A stretch of 64,000 nucleotides of DNA. Origin: Xenophilus sp. AP218F. GTDB lineage: Bacteria > Pseudomonadota > Gammaproteobacteria > Burkholderiales > Chromobacteriaceae. Positions within the stretch are counted from its first letter, which is position 1; each line of letters begins with the position of its first letter. This document shows positions 8,494 through 20,633 of this stretch, in pieces. The position numbers and the translations under genes are program-made. The notes below the pieces were generated by a model that had not been told where the DNA came from, did no database searches, and worked only from the letters and a program-made list of their open reading frames with translations. Location: contig NJIE01000024.1 of the NCBI GenBank assembly GCA_002213445.1, positions 62,001 to 126,000 on the forward strand, in the 5' to 3' direction.

Positions 8494-8831
8494 GGCAGTT
8501 CTACACCACCCTCGCCGCTCCGCCAAGCTCGCCAAACAAAACCCCGGCCAGAAACCATGCGAGGACGCCGACCTCATGGGTCGGCAGTCTGCCGCATGGC
8601 CTTGTGAGCCGGGGCGAATGGGTTCGGCCTTGTGGGCCTGCGGTTTTCACCTGCGATAAAGTGAAATCCTGCTGACGGTCGGGCTGGCGTCGCGAGCCGG
8701 GTCCATGCAAGGCCGGGATGGAAAACCTTGCCGAACCGGCCGGCTGCCTACGCCGCCGCGCCGTCGGATATCGGCAGCTTGCGCCGGGCCACTACGCAAC
8801 CGGCGAAACTGCTCTGAATCGATCAAGCCAT

Positions 8832-10622
<1,791 letters not shown>

Positions 10623-10652
10623 CTGATGTGCTCCTGCAGCATGTTTTGAACC

Positions 10653-10681
10653 AAGCTACCGACAGCAGGACAACTCGTCAA
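10653..10681 (-). promoter_or_regulatory. Candidate leuA promoter
   Basis: On the minus strand TTGACG (10681-10676) is followed after 17 bases by TAGCTT (10658-10653), about 30 bases before the ATG at 10622. The -35 match is good and the -10 match is only fair. Confidence 0.45.
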
Positions 10682-10730
10682 ACATTGGCGTAGAAGTTGT
10701 TGTTAATTTGCCATACGCCCACGTCCAATT

Positions 10731-10763
10731 CGATGTTTTTAGACATTACGTCTAAAAACATCG
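10731..10763. promoter_or_regulatory. Perfect 14-bp-arm palindrome between leuA and psd
   Basis: CGATGTTTTTAGAC, then ATTAC, then GTCTAAAAACATCG: both arms match perfectly over 14 bases. It is about 50 bp upstream of the candidate leuA -35 box and about 180 bp before psd's -10. There is no T-run directly after it on the leuA strand, so an operator is more likely than a terminator. The HTH-like segment of LeuA is an obvious but untested candidate to bind it. The rest of the 359-bp leuA-psd gap shows only promoters. Confidence 0.55.
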
Positions 10764-10944
10764 CCTTTTTCGCCTCTTCGGCCCGGCCCTCCACGCGCCG
10801 CCTTCCCGCCGCCAGCCATCCCGCTTCCATATCCGCGGCCATCTCCGCCGTCGCCTAGCGGGCCGCGATCGGCCCCATCGCGCGCCGTTTATGCCAATCG
10901 CTGGTCGATAGACCGGCTCGCGCGGGCGTCGCCGCCACATGGGT

Positions 10945-10950
10945 TATAAT
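10945..10950 (+). promoter_or_regulatory. Consensus -10 box for psd
   Basis: A perfect TATAAT lies 32 bp before the psd GTG start. No good -35 is seen at the usual distance. Confidence 0.5.
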
Positions 10951-10981
10951 CGGCGGTTTATACCGAATTCGAGAGACGCCT

Positions 10982-11824
10982 GTGTCCGAGCGCCTGTTCG
11001 TGCTGTCCCAGCACCTTATGCCCAAGCTTGCCCTCACCCGCCTGTTCGGCCTGTTCGCCGAATGGCGCGCCGGCTGGCTGACCCGCGCCGCGATCCGGCG
11101 CTTTGTCGCGCGTTATCAGGTAGACATGTCCGAAGCCGCCGACAGCGACATCGCCGGCTACGCCACCTTCAACGATTTCTTCACTCGCGCGCTCAAGCCC
11201 GGCGCGCGGCCGATGGCCGACAGCCGCCTGGTCTGCCCGGTGGATGGCGCGGTCAGCCAGTTCGGCGCGATTGAAAACGGCCAGATCTTCCAGGCCAAAG
11301 GCCGCCATTACAGCGCCGCCGCGCTGCTGGCCGGCAACGCGGCCCTGGCCTCCCGCTTCGCCGACGGCCACTTCGCCACCATTTACCTCAGCCCGCGCGA
11401 TTACCACCGCGTCCACATGCCCAGCGCCGGCCGGCTGCTGGAAATGACTTACGTTCCGGGCGATCTGTATTCGGTGAATCCGGCCACCGCTCGCGGCGTC
11501 GATCGGCTGTTCGCCCGCAACGAGCGGGTGGTGTGCCTGTTCGAAGGCGACGACGGCCAGCCCTTCGTGATGGTGCTGGTGGGCGCGACCATCGTCGGCA
11601 GCATGGCCACCGTCTGGCACGGCGTGGTCAATCCGCCGCGCCGCCCCGCCATCCACAGCTGGGACTACCGCCAGCAGGACATCCGCCTGGCCAAGGGCGA
11701 AGAAATGGGCCGCTTCCAGCTGGGCTCCACCGTGGTGCTGTTGTACCCGGCCGGCCCGCTGCGCTTTGACACCTCCTGGCAGCCGGCCAAGCCGGTGCGG
11801 CTGGGCGAAGCCATGGCGGACTGA
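10982..11824 (+). CDS. psd: Phosphatidylserine decarboxylase proenzyme
   Basis: The 280-residue protein contains YLSPRDYHRVHMP, VNPATARGVDRLFARNERV and the self-cleavage motif LGSTVVLLYP near residue 250, where the serine becomes the pyruvoyl group. It makes phosphatidylethanolamine from phosphatidylserine at the inner membrane. The chosen start is GTG with GAGAG in front; an ATG 13 codons later would also retain the whole catalytic domain. A rho-independent terminator follows within 25 bp, so it appears to be a single-gene unit. Confidence 0.95.
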   Translation: MSERLFVLSQHLMPKLALTRLFGLFAEWRAGWLTRAAIRRFVARYQVDMSEAADSDIAGYATFNDFFTRALKPGARPMADSRLVCPVDGAVSQFGAIENGQIFQAKGRHYSAAALLAGNAALASRFADGHFATIYLSPRDYHRVHMPSAGRLLEMTYVPGDLYSVNPATARGVDRLFARNERVVCLFEGDDGQPFVMVLVGATIVGSMATVWHGVVNPPRRPAIHSWDYRQQDIRLAKGEEMGRFQLGSTVVLLYPAGPLRFDTSWQPAKPVRLGEAMAD

Positions 11825-11845
11825 CCCGCCCCCGCCGCCATCCGG

Positions 11846-11869
11846 ACGACGCCCAGGCGTCGTTTTTTT
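11846..11869 (+). terminator. Terminator of psd
   Basis: ACGACGCC and GGCGTCGT form an 8-bp stem with a two-base loop followed by seven T. Confidence 0.85.
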
Positions 11870-11906
11870 CATGCCCGCGAGGGCAAGTCGCAGGCGCGCC
11901 GGACAT

Positions 11907-11935
11907 GAAAAAAGCCGGGCGACGCCGCCCGGCTT
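11907..11935 (-). terminator. Terminator of ilvC
   Basis: On the minus strand AGCCGGGCGGC pairs with the following GCCCGGCT and a run of six T follows. It lies 30 bp after the ilvC stop. Confidence 0.85.
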
Positions 11936-11965
11936 GCTGAATGCTGGCTCCGCCGAGGCGGGCGA

Positions 11966-13538
<1,573 letters not shown>

Positions 13539-13548
13539 ACCGGCCGCC

Positions 13549-15315
13549 TCAGCACATATTGCCGTAGTCACGGTTGTTCTCGAAAGGCACCTGCTGGATG
13601 TCGCGCATGTGCGGCGGCAGGTCCATCTGATCCAGCCCCTTGCCGTTCTGGATCATCGGGAACACGTTTTCGGACTGATCGGTGCGGAAGTCCATGAACA
13701 CCAGCCGGTCTTTCAGCCTGGCGCTGAACGCCTCCCTCAACGCCGGCTCCACGTCGGACGGATTTTCAATCAGGAAGCCGACGTGGCCGTAGGCCTCGGC
13801 GATCTTGACGAAGTCCGGCAGCGCGTCCATGTAGGACTCGGAGTAACGGGTGCCGTAGAAGAACTGCTGCCACTGGCGCACCATGCCCAGGTAGCGGTTG
13901 TTCAAGGCCAGCACCTTGACCGGCGTGTGGTATTGCTTGGCGGTGGACAGCTCCTGGATGTTCATCTGGATCGAGCCTTCGCCGGTGATGCAGGCGACGG
14001 TGGCGTCCGGATTGGCCAGTTGCGCGCCGATGGCCGCCGGCAGGCCGAAGCCCATGGTGCCGAGGCCGCCGGAGTTGAGCCATTGCCTGGGGCTGTCGAA
14101 CTTGTAATACTGCGCCGCCCACATCTGGTGCTGGCCGACGTCGGAGGTGACGATGGCGCGGCCGCCGGTCAGCTCGTACAGCTTCTCCACCACGAACTGC
14201 GGCTTGATCAGCTCGCCGGACTGGGCGTAGCGCAAACAGTCGTGGCCGCGCCACTCCTCGATCTGCTGCCACCAGCGGTTGAGCCCGTGGCCGTCGGGCT
14301 TCTGCCCGGACTGGCGCAGTTGCTCCAGCATTTCCTTGAGCACCAGCTTGACGTCGCCGACGATGGGCACGTCGGCCTTGACCCGCTTGGAAATCGACGA
14401 TGGATCGACGTCGATGTGGATGACCTTCTTGGGCTGGGCCAGGAACAGCGACGGCACGCTGATGACGCGGTCATCGAAACGCGCGCCGATGGCCAGTAGC
14501 ACGTCGCAGTGCTGCATCGCCATATTGGCTTCGTACGTGCCGTGCATGCCGAGCATGCCGAGGAACTGGCGATCGGAACCCGGATAGGCGCCCAGGCCCA
14601 TCAGGGTGTTGGTACACGGCAGGTTGAGCGCGCGCGCAAGCTCGGTGACTTCCGCCGCCGCGTCGCCCTGCACCGCGCCGCCGCCCACGTAAAGGTAGGG
14701 GCGCTTGGCCTCCAGCAGCAGATTGACCGCTTTCTTGATCTGCCCCGGGTGGCCGCGCGTGGCCGGCACGTAGGAGCGGATGTGCACGCTGTCCGGATAG
14801 GCGAACTCGGCGCGCTGCTGGGTGACGTCCTTGGGGATGTCCACCACCACCGGACCCGGACGGCCGGACTTGGCGATATAAAAGGCCTTCTTGATGGTGG
14901 CCGCGATCTGGCCGACGTCCTTGACCAGGAAGTTGTGCTTCACGCACGGGCGGGTAATCCCCACCATATCGACTTCCTGGAAGGCGTCCTGGCCGATGAC
15001 CGGCGACGGCACCTGGCCGGAGATCACCACCAGCGGAATGGAATCCATGTAGGCGGTGGCGATGCCGGTGACGGCGTTGGTCGCGCCGGGACCGGAAGTC
15101 ACCAGCGCCACGCCGATCTTGTCGCTGGAGCGGGAGTAGGCATCGGCCGCGTGCACGGCCGCCTGCTCGTGGCGCACCAGCACGTGCTTGAACTTGTCCT
15201 GCCGGAAGATGGCATCGTAGATTTCCAGAACCGCGCCGCCAGGGTAGCCGAAGACGAATTCGACCCCTTCTTCCTGCAGGCAGCGGACTACTATTTCAGC
15301 GCCCGATATCTGCAT
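13549..15315 (-). CDS. ilvI: Acetolactate synthase large (catalytic) subunit
   Basis: A 588-residue TPP enzyme. It has the N-terminal VFGYPGGAVLEIYD with the catalytic glutamate block HEQAAVHAADAYSR, a central FAD-binding domain, and the TPP motif ITGEGSIQMNIQEL ending with LNNRYLGMVRQW. The motif reads GEG instead of the usual GDG, which I recall as normal for betaproteobacterial enzymes. It condenses pyruvate into acetolactate or acetohydroxybutyrate. It is the first gene of the ilvI-ilvN-ilvC operon. Confidence 0.96.
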   Translation of the reverse strand: MQISGAEIVVRCLQEEGVEFVFGYPGGAVLEIYDAIFRQDKFKHVLVRHEQAAVHAADAYSRSSDKIGVALVTSGPGATNAVTGIATAYMDSIPLVVISGQVPSPVIGQDAFQEVDMVGITRPCVKHNFLVKDVGQIAATIKKAFYIAKSGRPGPVVVDIPKDVTQQRAEFAYPDSVHIRSYVPATRGHPGQIKKAVNLLLEAKRPYLYVGGGAVQGDAAAEVTELARALNLPCTNTLMGLGAYPGSDRQFLGMLGMHGTYEANMAMQHCDVLLAIGARFDDRVISVPSLFLAQPKKVIHIDVDPSSISKRVKADVPIVGDVKLVLKEMLEQLRQSGQKPDGHGLNRWWQQIEEWRGHDCLRYAQSGELIKPQFVVEKLYELTGGRAIVTSDVGQHQMWAAQYYKFDSPRQWLNSGGLGTMGFGLPAAIGAQLANPDATVACITGEGSIQMNIQELSTAKQYHTPVKVLALNNRYLGMVRQWQQFFYGTRYSESYMDALPDFVKIAEAYGHVGFLIENPSDVEPALREAFSARLKDRLVFMDFRTDQSENVFPMIQNGKGLDQMDLPPHMRDIQQVPFENNRDYGNMC

Positions 15316-15358
15316 ATTGCCTCTTTATTAATTTAGTTTCATCCCGTAGTGTTCGATG

Positions 15359-15388
15359 ACCTTAGCGTATTGGCCAAAGCACGGTCAA
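15359..15388 (-). promoter_or_regulatory. Candidate promoter of the ilv operon
   Basis: On the minus strand TTGACC (15388-15383) and TAAGGT (15364-15359) are separated by 18 bases, 44 bases before the ilvI ATG. No leader peptide rich in branched-chain codons was seen. Confidence 0.4.
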
Positions 15389-15509
15389 GTGCTTTTGTGC
15401 AGGTGCAAAATGACGCTAAACCACGGTTAATTCAGGGAAAAAACTCGGCCTAGCCTAGCGCTTCCTGCTCTGATACCATCTTTGGTTGGCATCAACCTGA
15501 AACGCACAG

Positions 15510-16076
15510 ATGGCAAGCCGCAAGGAAATGGCCGACTTCCTGGAGTCGGTGGAAAAACGCGCCTTCAAACAGGCCCTATACGCGGTGCGGCAGGAAGAGA
15601 GCGCGCTGGACATCGTGCAAGATTCGATGATGAAACTGGCCGATCGTTACCCCCACGCGCCGGCCGAAGAGCTGCCGCTGATTTTCCAGCGCATCCTGCA
15701 AAACACGATCCGCGACTATTACCGACGCAACAAAGTCCGCCGCTTTGTCAGCACCCTGCTGTCCTCGCTCATCCCCACCCATGCCGAAGACGACAGCATG
15801 GACCCGCTGGAAACCCTGGACGTGGCCGCCGACGAGGCCCACGCCAACCCGGAACAGTGGTACGCCCGCAAGGAAGTGGCGCAGATGATAGACGCCTCCC
15901 TGCAGCTGCTGCCCGCCCGTCAACGCGAGGCCTTTTTGCTGCGTTACTGGGAGGGACTGGATGTTGCCGAAACGGCCAGAGTCATGGGTTGCTCGGAAGG
16001 CAGCGTGAAAACGCACTGCTCGCGGGCCAACCATACCCTGGCCGCCATTCTTGCGCAGAAGGGAGTGCTGCTATGA
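15510..16076 (+). CDS. ECF-type RNA polymerase sigma factor
   Basis: The 188-residue protein has sigma region 2 (ALDIVQDSMMKLADRYP, DYYRRNKVRR) and region 4 (LPARQREAFLLRYWEGLDVAETARVMG, SEGSVKTHCSRA in pieces). It directs RNA polymerase to a set of promoters that cannot be named here. It heads a four-gene block with DUF3619, DUF3106 and RDD proteins, an arrangement I know from other Betaproteobacteria. Its stop overlaps the next ATG (ATGA). The DUF3619 protein is a plausible membrane-bound regulator of the sigma factor. Confidence 0.93.
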   Translation: MASRKEMADFLESVEKRAFKQALYAVRQEESALDIVQDSMMKLADRYPHAPAEELPLIFQRILQNTIRDYYRRNKVRRFVSTLLSSLIPTHAEDDSMDPLETLDVAADEAHANPEQWYARKEVAQMIDASLQLLPARQREAFLLRYWEGLDVAETARVMGCSEGSVKTHCSRANHTLAAILAQKGVLL

Positions 16077-16453
16077 AATCCAATCACGATAGCCAGGGCG
16101 ACCATTTGCCGGCCCATATCGCCCGAATCCTGGACAACCCCGCCGCCGCCCCGACGCCTGAGCAGCAGGCCAGACTGCGCCAGGGCCGCCTGCGCGCGCT
16201 GGAACACTTTGACCGCAAGGCCGCCGAAAGAATCGGCGCCCAGGAAAAGCTGGGCCTGTGGGCGCAACGCCATACGCGCCTGTTGCGCCGCGGCACCGCT
16301 GCGCTGAGTTTCGCCGTGATCACCGGCGCCGGACTGATGGTGGTCGGGGAGCTGCTGGCCGAAGAAGAAGCCGTCGATACCGCGGTGCTGTCGCAGGACC
16401 TGCCGCTCGAATCGCTGCTGGAACCGCACTTCAGCCGGGGGATGCATGATTAA
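16073..16453 (+). CDS. DUF3619 family membrane protein, possible anti-sigma partner
   Basis: A 126-residue protein starting MKSNHDSQGDHLPAHIARIL, with a hydrophilic N-terminal half and one membrane helix (AALSFAVITGAGLMVVGELL). The shape (cytoplasmic part, one helix, short periplasmic tail) suits an anti-sigma factor, but this is inferred from position after the sigma gene. Start and stop overlap both neighbours, so translation is coupled. Confidence 0.82.
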   Translation: MKSNHDSQGDHLPAHIARILDNPAAAPTPEQQARLRQGRLRALEHFDRKAAERIGAQEKLGLWAQRHTRLLRRGTAALSFAVITGAGLMVVGELLAEEEAVDTAVLSQDLPLESLLEPHFSRGMHD

Positions 16454-16835
16454 GGCGCGCCGTCTGGCCCTGGCTTTCTGCCTGATCAGCCTAGCCGCCC
16501 CCCTCGTCCACGCCTCCCCGCCGGAAAATCCGCGCTGGAACCAGCTTGACGCCAAGGCGCAGGAAGTGCTCGCGCCGCTGGCCAGCGAGTGGGATCGCTA
16601 CGCCCCGAGCAAGAAGAAGAACCTGCTGGCCATCGTGCCCCAGTTCGCCGACCTGCCGCCGCAACAGCAAAAGCGGGTGCAGCAACGGCTGAAGGCCTGG
16701 TCGGAGCTGAGCCAGGCGCAGCGCGAGCAAATCCGGAGCAACTGGAAAAAACTGCAACAGCTTCCCCCCGAACAGCGGGCGCAAGTGATCCTGCGCCTGC
16801 AACAGCAATACGGCAAGATGGATGCCTCCCGATAA
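16446..16835 (+). CDS. DUF3106 family secreted protein
   Basis: A 129-residue protein with a signal peptide (LALAFCLISLAAPLVHA) and a mature helical part rich in Q, R and P: WNQLDAKAQEVLAPLASEWD, PPQQQKRVQQRLKAW, LPPEQRAQVILRLQQQ. The repeating LPPEQR-like phrases resemble Spy/CpxP-type periplasmic helical proteins, and DUF3106 is the family that I recognise. The function is unknown; the operon setting suggests an envelope-stress role. Confidence 0.82.
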   Translation: MIKARRLALAFCLISLAAPLVHASPPENPRWNQLDAKAQEVLAPLASEWDRYAPSKKKNLLAIVPQFADLPPQQQKRVQQRLKAWSELSQAQREQIRSNWKKLQQLPPEQRAQVILRLQQQYGKMDASR

Positions 16836-17376
16836 CGCGATGAAATCCGAAACGCCCGGCCTGGCCCGTTGCCTGGCCAGCCTGTTCTACGAGCTGCTGC
16901 TGGTGGCCGCCCTGCTGCTTGCCGTCAGCGCCGCGGCCACGCCGCTGCAATTGCTGCTGGGCCAGGACTCCTGGGCTTTCCATACCCTGCTGCAAATGCT
17001 GCTGCTCTCCGCCCTGTTCGCCTATTTCGGCTACTGCTGGGTCAAGAGCGGGCAGACCGTGGCGATGAAGACCTGGCATATCAAGCTGGTGGCGGCCAGC
17101 GGCGCGACGCTTACCTGGCAGCAGGCGCTGGTCCGCTTCGCCATCGCCGCCGCGCTGTTCATCGGCCTGCCGGTCGTCTCCTATCTCGGCTGGATGCGCA
17201 GCTATGGCCAGCAGAACATCGCCGTCTGGCTGGCGCTGTCCTGGTGCCTGCTGCCCTTCCTCGCCCGTTTTTACGACAAGGACGGCCGCTTCCTGCATGA
17301 CCGTCTGGCCGGCACGCGGCTGCTCAAGCTGCCCAAGCCGGAGCGCAAGCGCAAAGCCGCCGACAAGGCGGCCTGA
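16822..17376 (+). CDS. RDD family inner-membrane protein
   Basis: A 184-residue membrane protein with four hydrophobic segments. It has the RDD-type features GLARCLASLFYELLL near the start and RFYDKDGRFLHDRLAGTRLL near the end. A second ATG at 16840 is equally plausible because neither has a clear ribosome site. The family function is undefined; some members have been linked to ion exchange. It closes the sigma-DUF3619-DUF3106 block. Confidence 0.85.
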   Translation: MPPDNAMKSETPGLARCLASLFYELLLVAALLLAVSAAATPLQLLLGQDSWAFHTLLQMLLLSALFAYFGYCWVKSGQTVAMKTWHIKLVAASGATLTWQQALVRFAIAAALFIGLPVVSYLGWMRSYGQQNIAVWLALSWCLLPFLARFYDKDGRFLHDRLAGTRLLKLPKPERKRKAADKAA

Positions 17377-17641
17377 GCCGCGCGCCCCCTTCCTTGCTGC
17401 CTCATCGCCACCGCCCCGCTCATCCAAGCCAGCAGGCCCTGACAGGCCTGGGACGAGAGTTTCGGATCGTCGGGGCGCATGCCTCATCCTTTGCGGGTTT
17501 GCGCCGCGGCGGGCGGCGCGGCGCGGCGCGGCGCTGACATGCCCGCCGCTCGCAATGATGCCCCCGCAGCGAAGCGCTGCTGACAGCACGCTGGCAGCAG
17601 CGGCGGCGCACACTGACGGCATGCCAACAGCGGAGAACGAC

Positions 17642-18433
17642 ATGCCATTCGATCATCAGCGCGGACACTATCTGGAAGTGGACGACGCCCGCCTCTACTT
17701 CGAAGAAAGCGGCAACCCCGCCGGGCCGCCGCTATTGCTCATGCACGGCGGCCTGGGCTGCCTGCTCGACTTCAACGCCCTGCGGGAACAACTGCCCGCG
17801 GACTGGCGCTTGATCGCCATGGACTGGCGCGGCCACGGCCGCTCCACGCTGGGAAGCGCGCCGCTGACCTACCTGCGCCATCAACGCGACGCCGAAGCGC
17901 TGCTCGCCCGCCTTGGCCTGCGCCGCGCCGTCCTGCTCGGCTTCAGCGACGGCGGCATCGCCGCCCTGCGCCTGGCCGCCGCGCGGCCGGACGCATTCGC
18001 CGCCGTCATCGCGCTGGGCGCGCACTGGCGCGCGCCGGAAGGCGCGGCGCGGGACGCGCTGGCCGGCGTGAACGCCGCCGTTTGGGAAAGCCGACGCCCC
18101 GCCGCGGTCGCCCATTACCGGGCCGTCAACCCGCAACCGGACTTCGAGCGCCTGGCGCAGGCCGTGGTCAGACTCTGGCTGGACCGGTCCGAAGACGGCT
18201 ACCCCGGAGAGCGGGTGCGCGCGATCGGCGCGCCGACGCTGTTGATCCGCGGCGACGGGGACTTTCTGCTGCCGCTGGACGAGCTGGCCCAACTGCAAAC
18301 TCGCATCGCCGGCGCGCAGCTGTGCAACGTCCCCTACGCCCGCCACGACGTTCACAACGAAGCGACCGAATTCGTCGCCCTCGCCGTCAACGCCTGCCTG
18401 CGCCGGCTCGACACCGGCCCCGGCCAGCCCTGA
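17642..18433 (+). CDS. Alpha/beta hydrolase
   Basis: A 263-residue alpha/beta hydrolase fold protein with the oxyanion HGGLG motif, the nucleophile elbow GFSDGG, a late acidic residue in IRGDGDFLLP and the histidine in YARHDVHNEA. The substrate cannot be told from sequence; ester or lactone hydrolysis is likely. The ATG at 17642 has GGAG at the right distance, so it is preferred to the ATG at 17621. It is preceded by a 265-bp gap with nothing recognisable and followed by a two-way terminator. Confidence 0.88.
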   Translation: MPFDHQRGHYLEVDDARLYFEESGNPAGPPLLLMHGGLGCLLDFNALREQLPADWRLIAMDWRGHGRSTLGSAPLTYLRHQRDAEALLARLGLRRAVLLGFSDGGIAALRLAAARPDAFAAVIALGAHWRAPEGAARDALAGVNAAVWESRRPAAVAHYRAVNPQPDFERLAQAVVRLWLDRSEDGYPGERVRAIGAPTLLIRGDGDFLLPLDELAQLQTRIAGAQLCNVPYARHDVHNEATEFVALAVNACLRRLDTGPGQP

Positions 18434-18494
18434 GTCCGTCCGCCGGCTTACCCACAGCCATGCGAATCGGCGCAACTTATCCACAGCGGACGTG

Positions 18495-18525
18495 AAAACG
18501 GCGACGCCAGGCGTCGCCGTTTCTT
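18495..18525. terminator. Two-way terminator between hydrolase and guaD
   Basis: AACGGCGACGCC and GGCGTCGCCGTT form a 12-bp stem with almost no loop, with T-rich sequence on both sides in the appropriate strand. It serves convergent genes. Confidence 0.8.
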
Positions 18526-18540
18526 ATCCAACCGTCGCGT

Positions 18541-19896
18541 TCAGCGCGCATGCGCCGCCTTGCCGGCCACATAAGTCGCCGCGATGGCGCGATCGTCGCC
18601 CAGCATCATCTGCACGAACAGCGTTTCGTCCAGGTCGCGGACGTAACGCATCCGGTAGTCGAGCAGCGGCGTGGAGCGCAAATCCAGCACTGCAAGATCG
18701 GCCTCCATGCCCACCTCCACGCTGCCCACCCGCTGCGCGATGCCCAAGGCCTCGGCCCCGCCGCGCGTCGCCAAGTAAAAGGCCTGCGCCGCGGTCAGCG
18801 GCTGGCCGTGGAACTGGGCGGCCTTGTAAGCCTCGTTCATCGTCTGCAGCATCGAAAAACTGGTGCCGGCGCCGATATCGGTGCCCAGCCCCAGCTTCAC
18901 CGGCCGCTCCGCGCGGCAGACCCGGCGCGCGTTGAGGCAGCCGGAGCCGAGAAAGAAATTGGAGGTCGGGCAGTGCGCCAGCGACGCGCCGCTGGCGTGG
19001 AAGGCGGCCAACTCGTCTTCGGACAGGTGGATGCCGTGGCCGTAAATGGCGCGCGGCCGCAGCAGGCCGTAGCGCTCGTAAACGCGGGTGTAGTCCTGGC
19101 AAGCGGGGAACAACTGCGCCACCCAGGCCACTTCGTCCAGGTTTTCCGATACGTGCGACTGGATCAGGACGTCCGGAAACTCCGCCGCCAGCGCGCCCAG
19201 CATCTCCAGCTGGCCGTGGCTGGAAGTCGGCGCGAAGCGCGGAGTGATCACGTACTCGGCGCGGCCGCGGCCGTGCCAGCGCTCGATCAGCGCGCGCGAT
19301 TCCTCGTAGGCCCTGAGCGGCGTATCCAGCAGCGCCTCCGGCGCGTGGCGGTCCATGCACACCTTGCCGGCCATGATGCGCAGATCCAGGCACGCCGCCT
19401 CTTCGAACAGCGCGTCCACCGCGCCGGCGTGCACGGTGCCGAACACGCAGCTGGAGGTGACGCCGTTGCGCAGCTGCTCGGCCAGAAACACCTTGACCAC
19501 CTCGCGGGCGTGCTCCGGATCGGCGAAGCCCTGCTCGGCGACGAAGGTGTAGCGATTGAGCCAGTCGATCAGTTGCTCGCCGAAGGCGGCGATCATCTCG
19601 GTTTGCGGATAATGGACGTGGCAGTCGATGAAACCCGGCAGGATCAGGTGATCCGGGTAATGCGCCACCTCCACGCCGGCCTCCAGCGTCGGCAACAGCT
19701 CGCGCGCCGCGCCGCGCGCGACGATGCGTCCCTCCTCCATCACCACCAGCGCGTCGCGCTCAAAGCTTATGCAGTCGTCGACGGGCTGCAGGAAGGGATT
19801 GCCGCGGAAGGTCAGCACATCGCCGCGTAACGCCGTTTTCAAATCATCGCTCCTCTGGACGGGCAGGACGGCCGCCGCGGGCGCGGATGCCGTCAT
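18541..19896 (-). CDS. guaD: Guanine deaminase
   Basis: A 451-residue amidohydrolase with zinc ligands in PGFIDCHVHYPQ, QSHVSEN, YGHGIHLSEDE and GLGTDIGAGTS. The length and motif spacing match guanine deaminases, which turn guanine into xanthine. A MarR-type regulator is transcribed divergently 184 bp away, and a perfect 19-bp palindrome lies just before the ATG. This suggests that purine salvage or breakdown controls the pair. Confidence 0.93.
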   Translation of the reverse strand: MTASAPAAAVLPVQRSDDLKTALRGDVLTFRGNPFLQPVDDCISFERDALVVMEEGRIVARGAARELLPTLEAGVEVAHYPDHLILPGFIDCHVHYPQTEMIAAFGEQLIDWLNRYTFVAEQGFADPEHAREVVKVFLAEQLRNGVTSSCVFGTVHAGAVDALFEEAACLDLRIMAGKVCMDRHAPEALLDTPLRAYEESRALIERWHGRGRAEYVITPRFAPTSSHGQLEMLGALAAEFPDVLIQSHVSENLDEVAWVAQLFPACQDYTRVYERYGLLRPRAIYGHGIHLSEDELAAFHASGASLAHCPTSNFFLGSGCLNARRVCRAERPVKLGLGTDIGAGTSFSMLQTMNEAYKAAQFHGQPLTAAQAFYLATRGGAEALGIAQRVGSVEVGMEADLAVLDLRSTPLLDYRMRYVRDLDETLFVQMMLGDDRAIAATYVAGKAAHAR

Positions 19897-19904
19897 CTAT
19901 CTTC

Positions 19905-19923
19905 AAGTAAAGATTCTTTACTT
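19905..19923. promoter_or_regulatory. Perfect 19-bp palindrome at the guaD start
   Basis: AAGTAAAGA and TCTTTACTT flank a single T. It lies 9 bp upstream of the guaD ATG, in the guaD-marR divergent region. MarR dimers bind palindromes of this size, so it is a likely operator for the adjacent regulator. A second shorter palindrome, TTCATATGAA, lies at 19992-20001. Confidence 0.6.
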
Positions 19924-20080
19924 CTAAATATTAGCAGGATTTGCCGCCAGCGCAAGCCCGCTCCCATCCGGGCTTGATTACGCACATATGTTTCATATGA
20001 AGATAATATATTTTCAAGTCGTGCTAATCTTGCACCCGGGAACCGATCGCAGCTTTTACCTTTATTCAGGAACAAGCAGG

Positions 20081-20578
20081 ATGCAGCACGCACCAGACCA
20101 GATTGACCGTATCGTTGCCTTATGGAACGAAGTTCGCCCCGACCTAGACACCTCCGCCACCGAAGTCATCGGCCGCATCGTGCGGATGGAATACTTCATC
20201 ACCCGCCGCGTTTTGCATGACCTGGCGCGCCACAATCTGAACGTGGGGGAATTCGACGTGCTGGCGGCGCTGCGCCGCGGCGGCGAGCCCTACCAGTTGT
20301 CGCCCAACCAGCTGCAAGGCATGGTGCTGATTTCCTCGGGCGCGCTGACCAACCGCATCAACCGTCTGGAAGAAGCCGGCCTCGTCAGCCGTTCGCCCGA
20401 TCCGGACGACCGCCGCGGCGTGATCGTGACGCTGACGCCCAAGGGCTTCCAGGTGATCGAAGACGCCGCCGGCCACCATCTGGCCGCCGAGGCCGAGCTG
20501 ATGGAGATGCTGGACGACGAAGAACGCCAGACCCTGGCGCGGCTGCTGAAGAAAATGCTGCAAGCGCAGGAAGACTAG
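20081..20578 (+). CDS. MarR family transcriptional regulator
   Basis: A 165-residue winged-helix regulator: LNVGEFDVLAALRRGGEPYQLSPNQL, ISSGALTNRINRLEEAGLV and the wing SPDPDDRRGVIVTLTPKG in pieces. The N-terminal extension before the winged helix recalls the urate/xanthine-responsive HucR/PecS/MftR group, and the divergent guaD supports a purine ligand, but this is an inference. AGGAA lies before the ATG. A terminator follows. Confidence 0.92.
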   Translation: MQHAPDQIDRIVALWNEVRPDLDTSATEVIGRIVRMEYFITRRVLHDLARHNLNVGEFDVLAALRRGGEPYQLSPNQLQGMVLISSGALTNRINRLEEAGLVSRSPDPDDRRGVIVTLTPKGFQVIEDAAGHHLAAEAELMEMLDDEERQTLARLLKKMLQAQED

Positions 20579-20583
20579 CCAAG

Positions 20584-20612
20584 AAAAAACCGGCCCATGG
20601 CCGGTTTTTTTG
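20584..20612. terminator. Two-way terminator after the marR gene
   Basis: CCGGCC and GGCCGG around CAT, with an A-run before and a T-run after. It serves the regulator on the plus strand and the lytic transglycosylase on the minus strand. Confidence 0.85.
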
Positions 20613-20633
20613 CGTTCAACGCTCGCGATCCCC

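Noticed and set aside
10731-10763. Reading the leuA-psd palindrome as a terminator
   Set aside because: There is no T-run immediately after the stem on the minus strand, and no gene on the plus strand that would end there; TTTTT follows only after GCC.
13972-14010. GEG in place of GDG in the acetolactate synthase cofactor motif as a lost active site
   Set aside because: The same substitution is, to my recollection, usual in betaproteobacterial enzymes, and all other motifs are intact.
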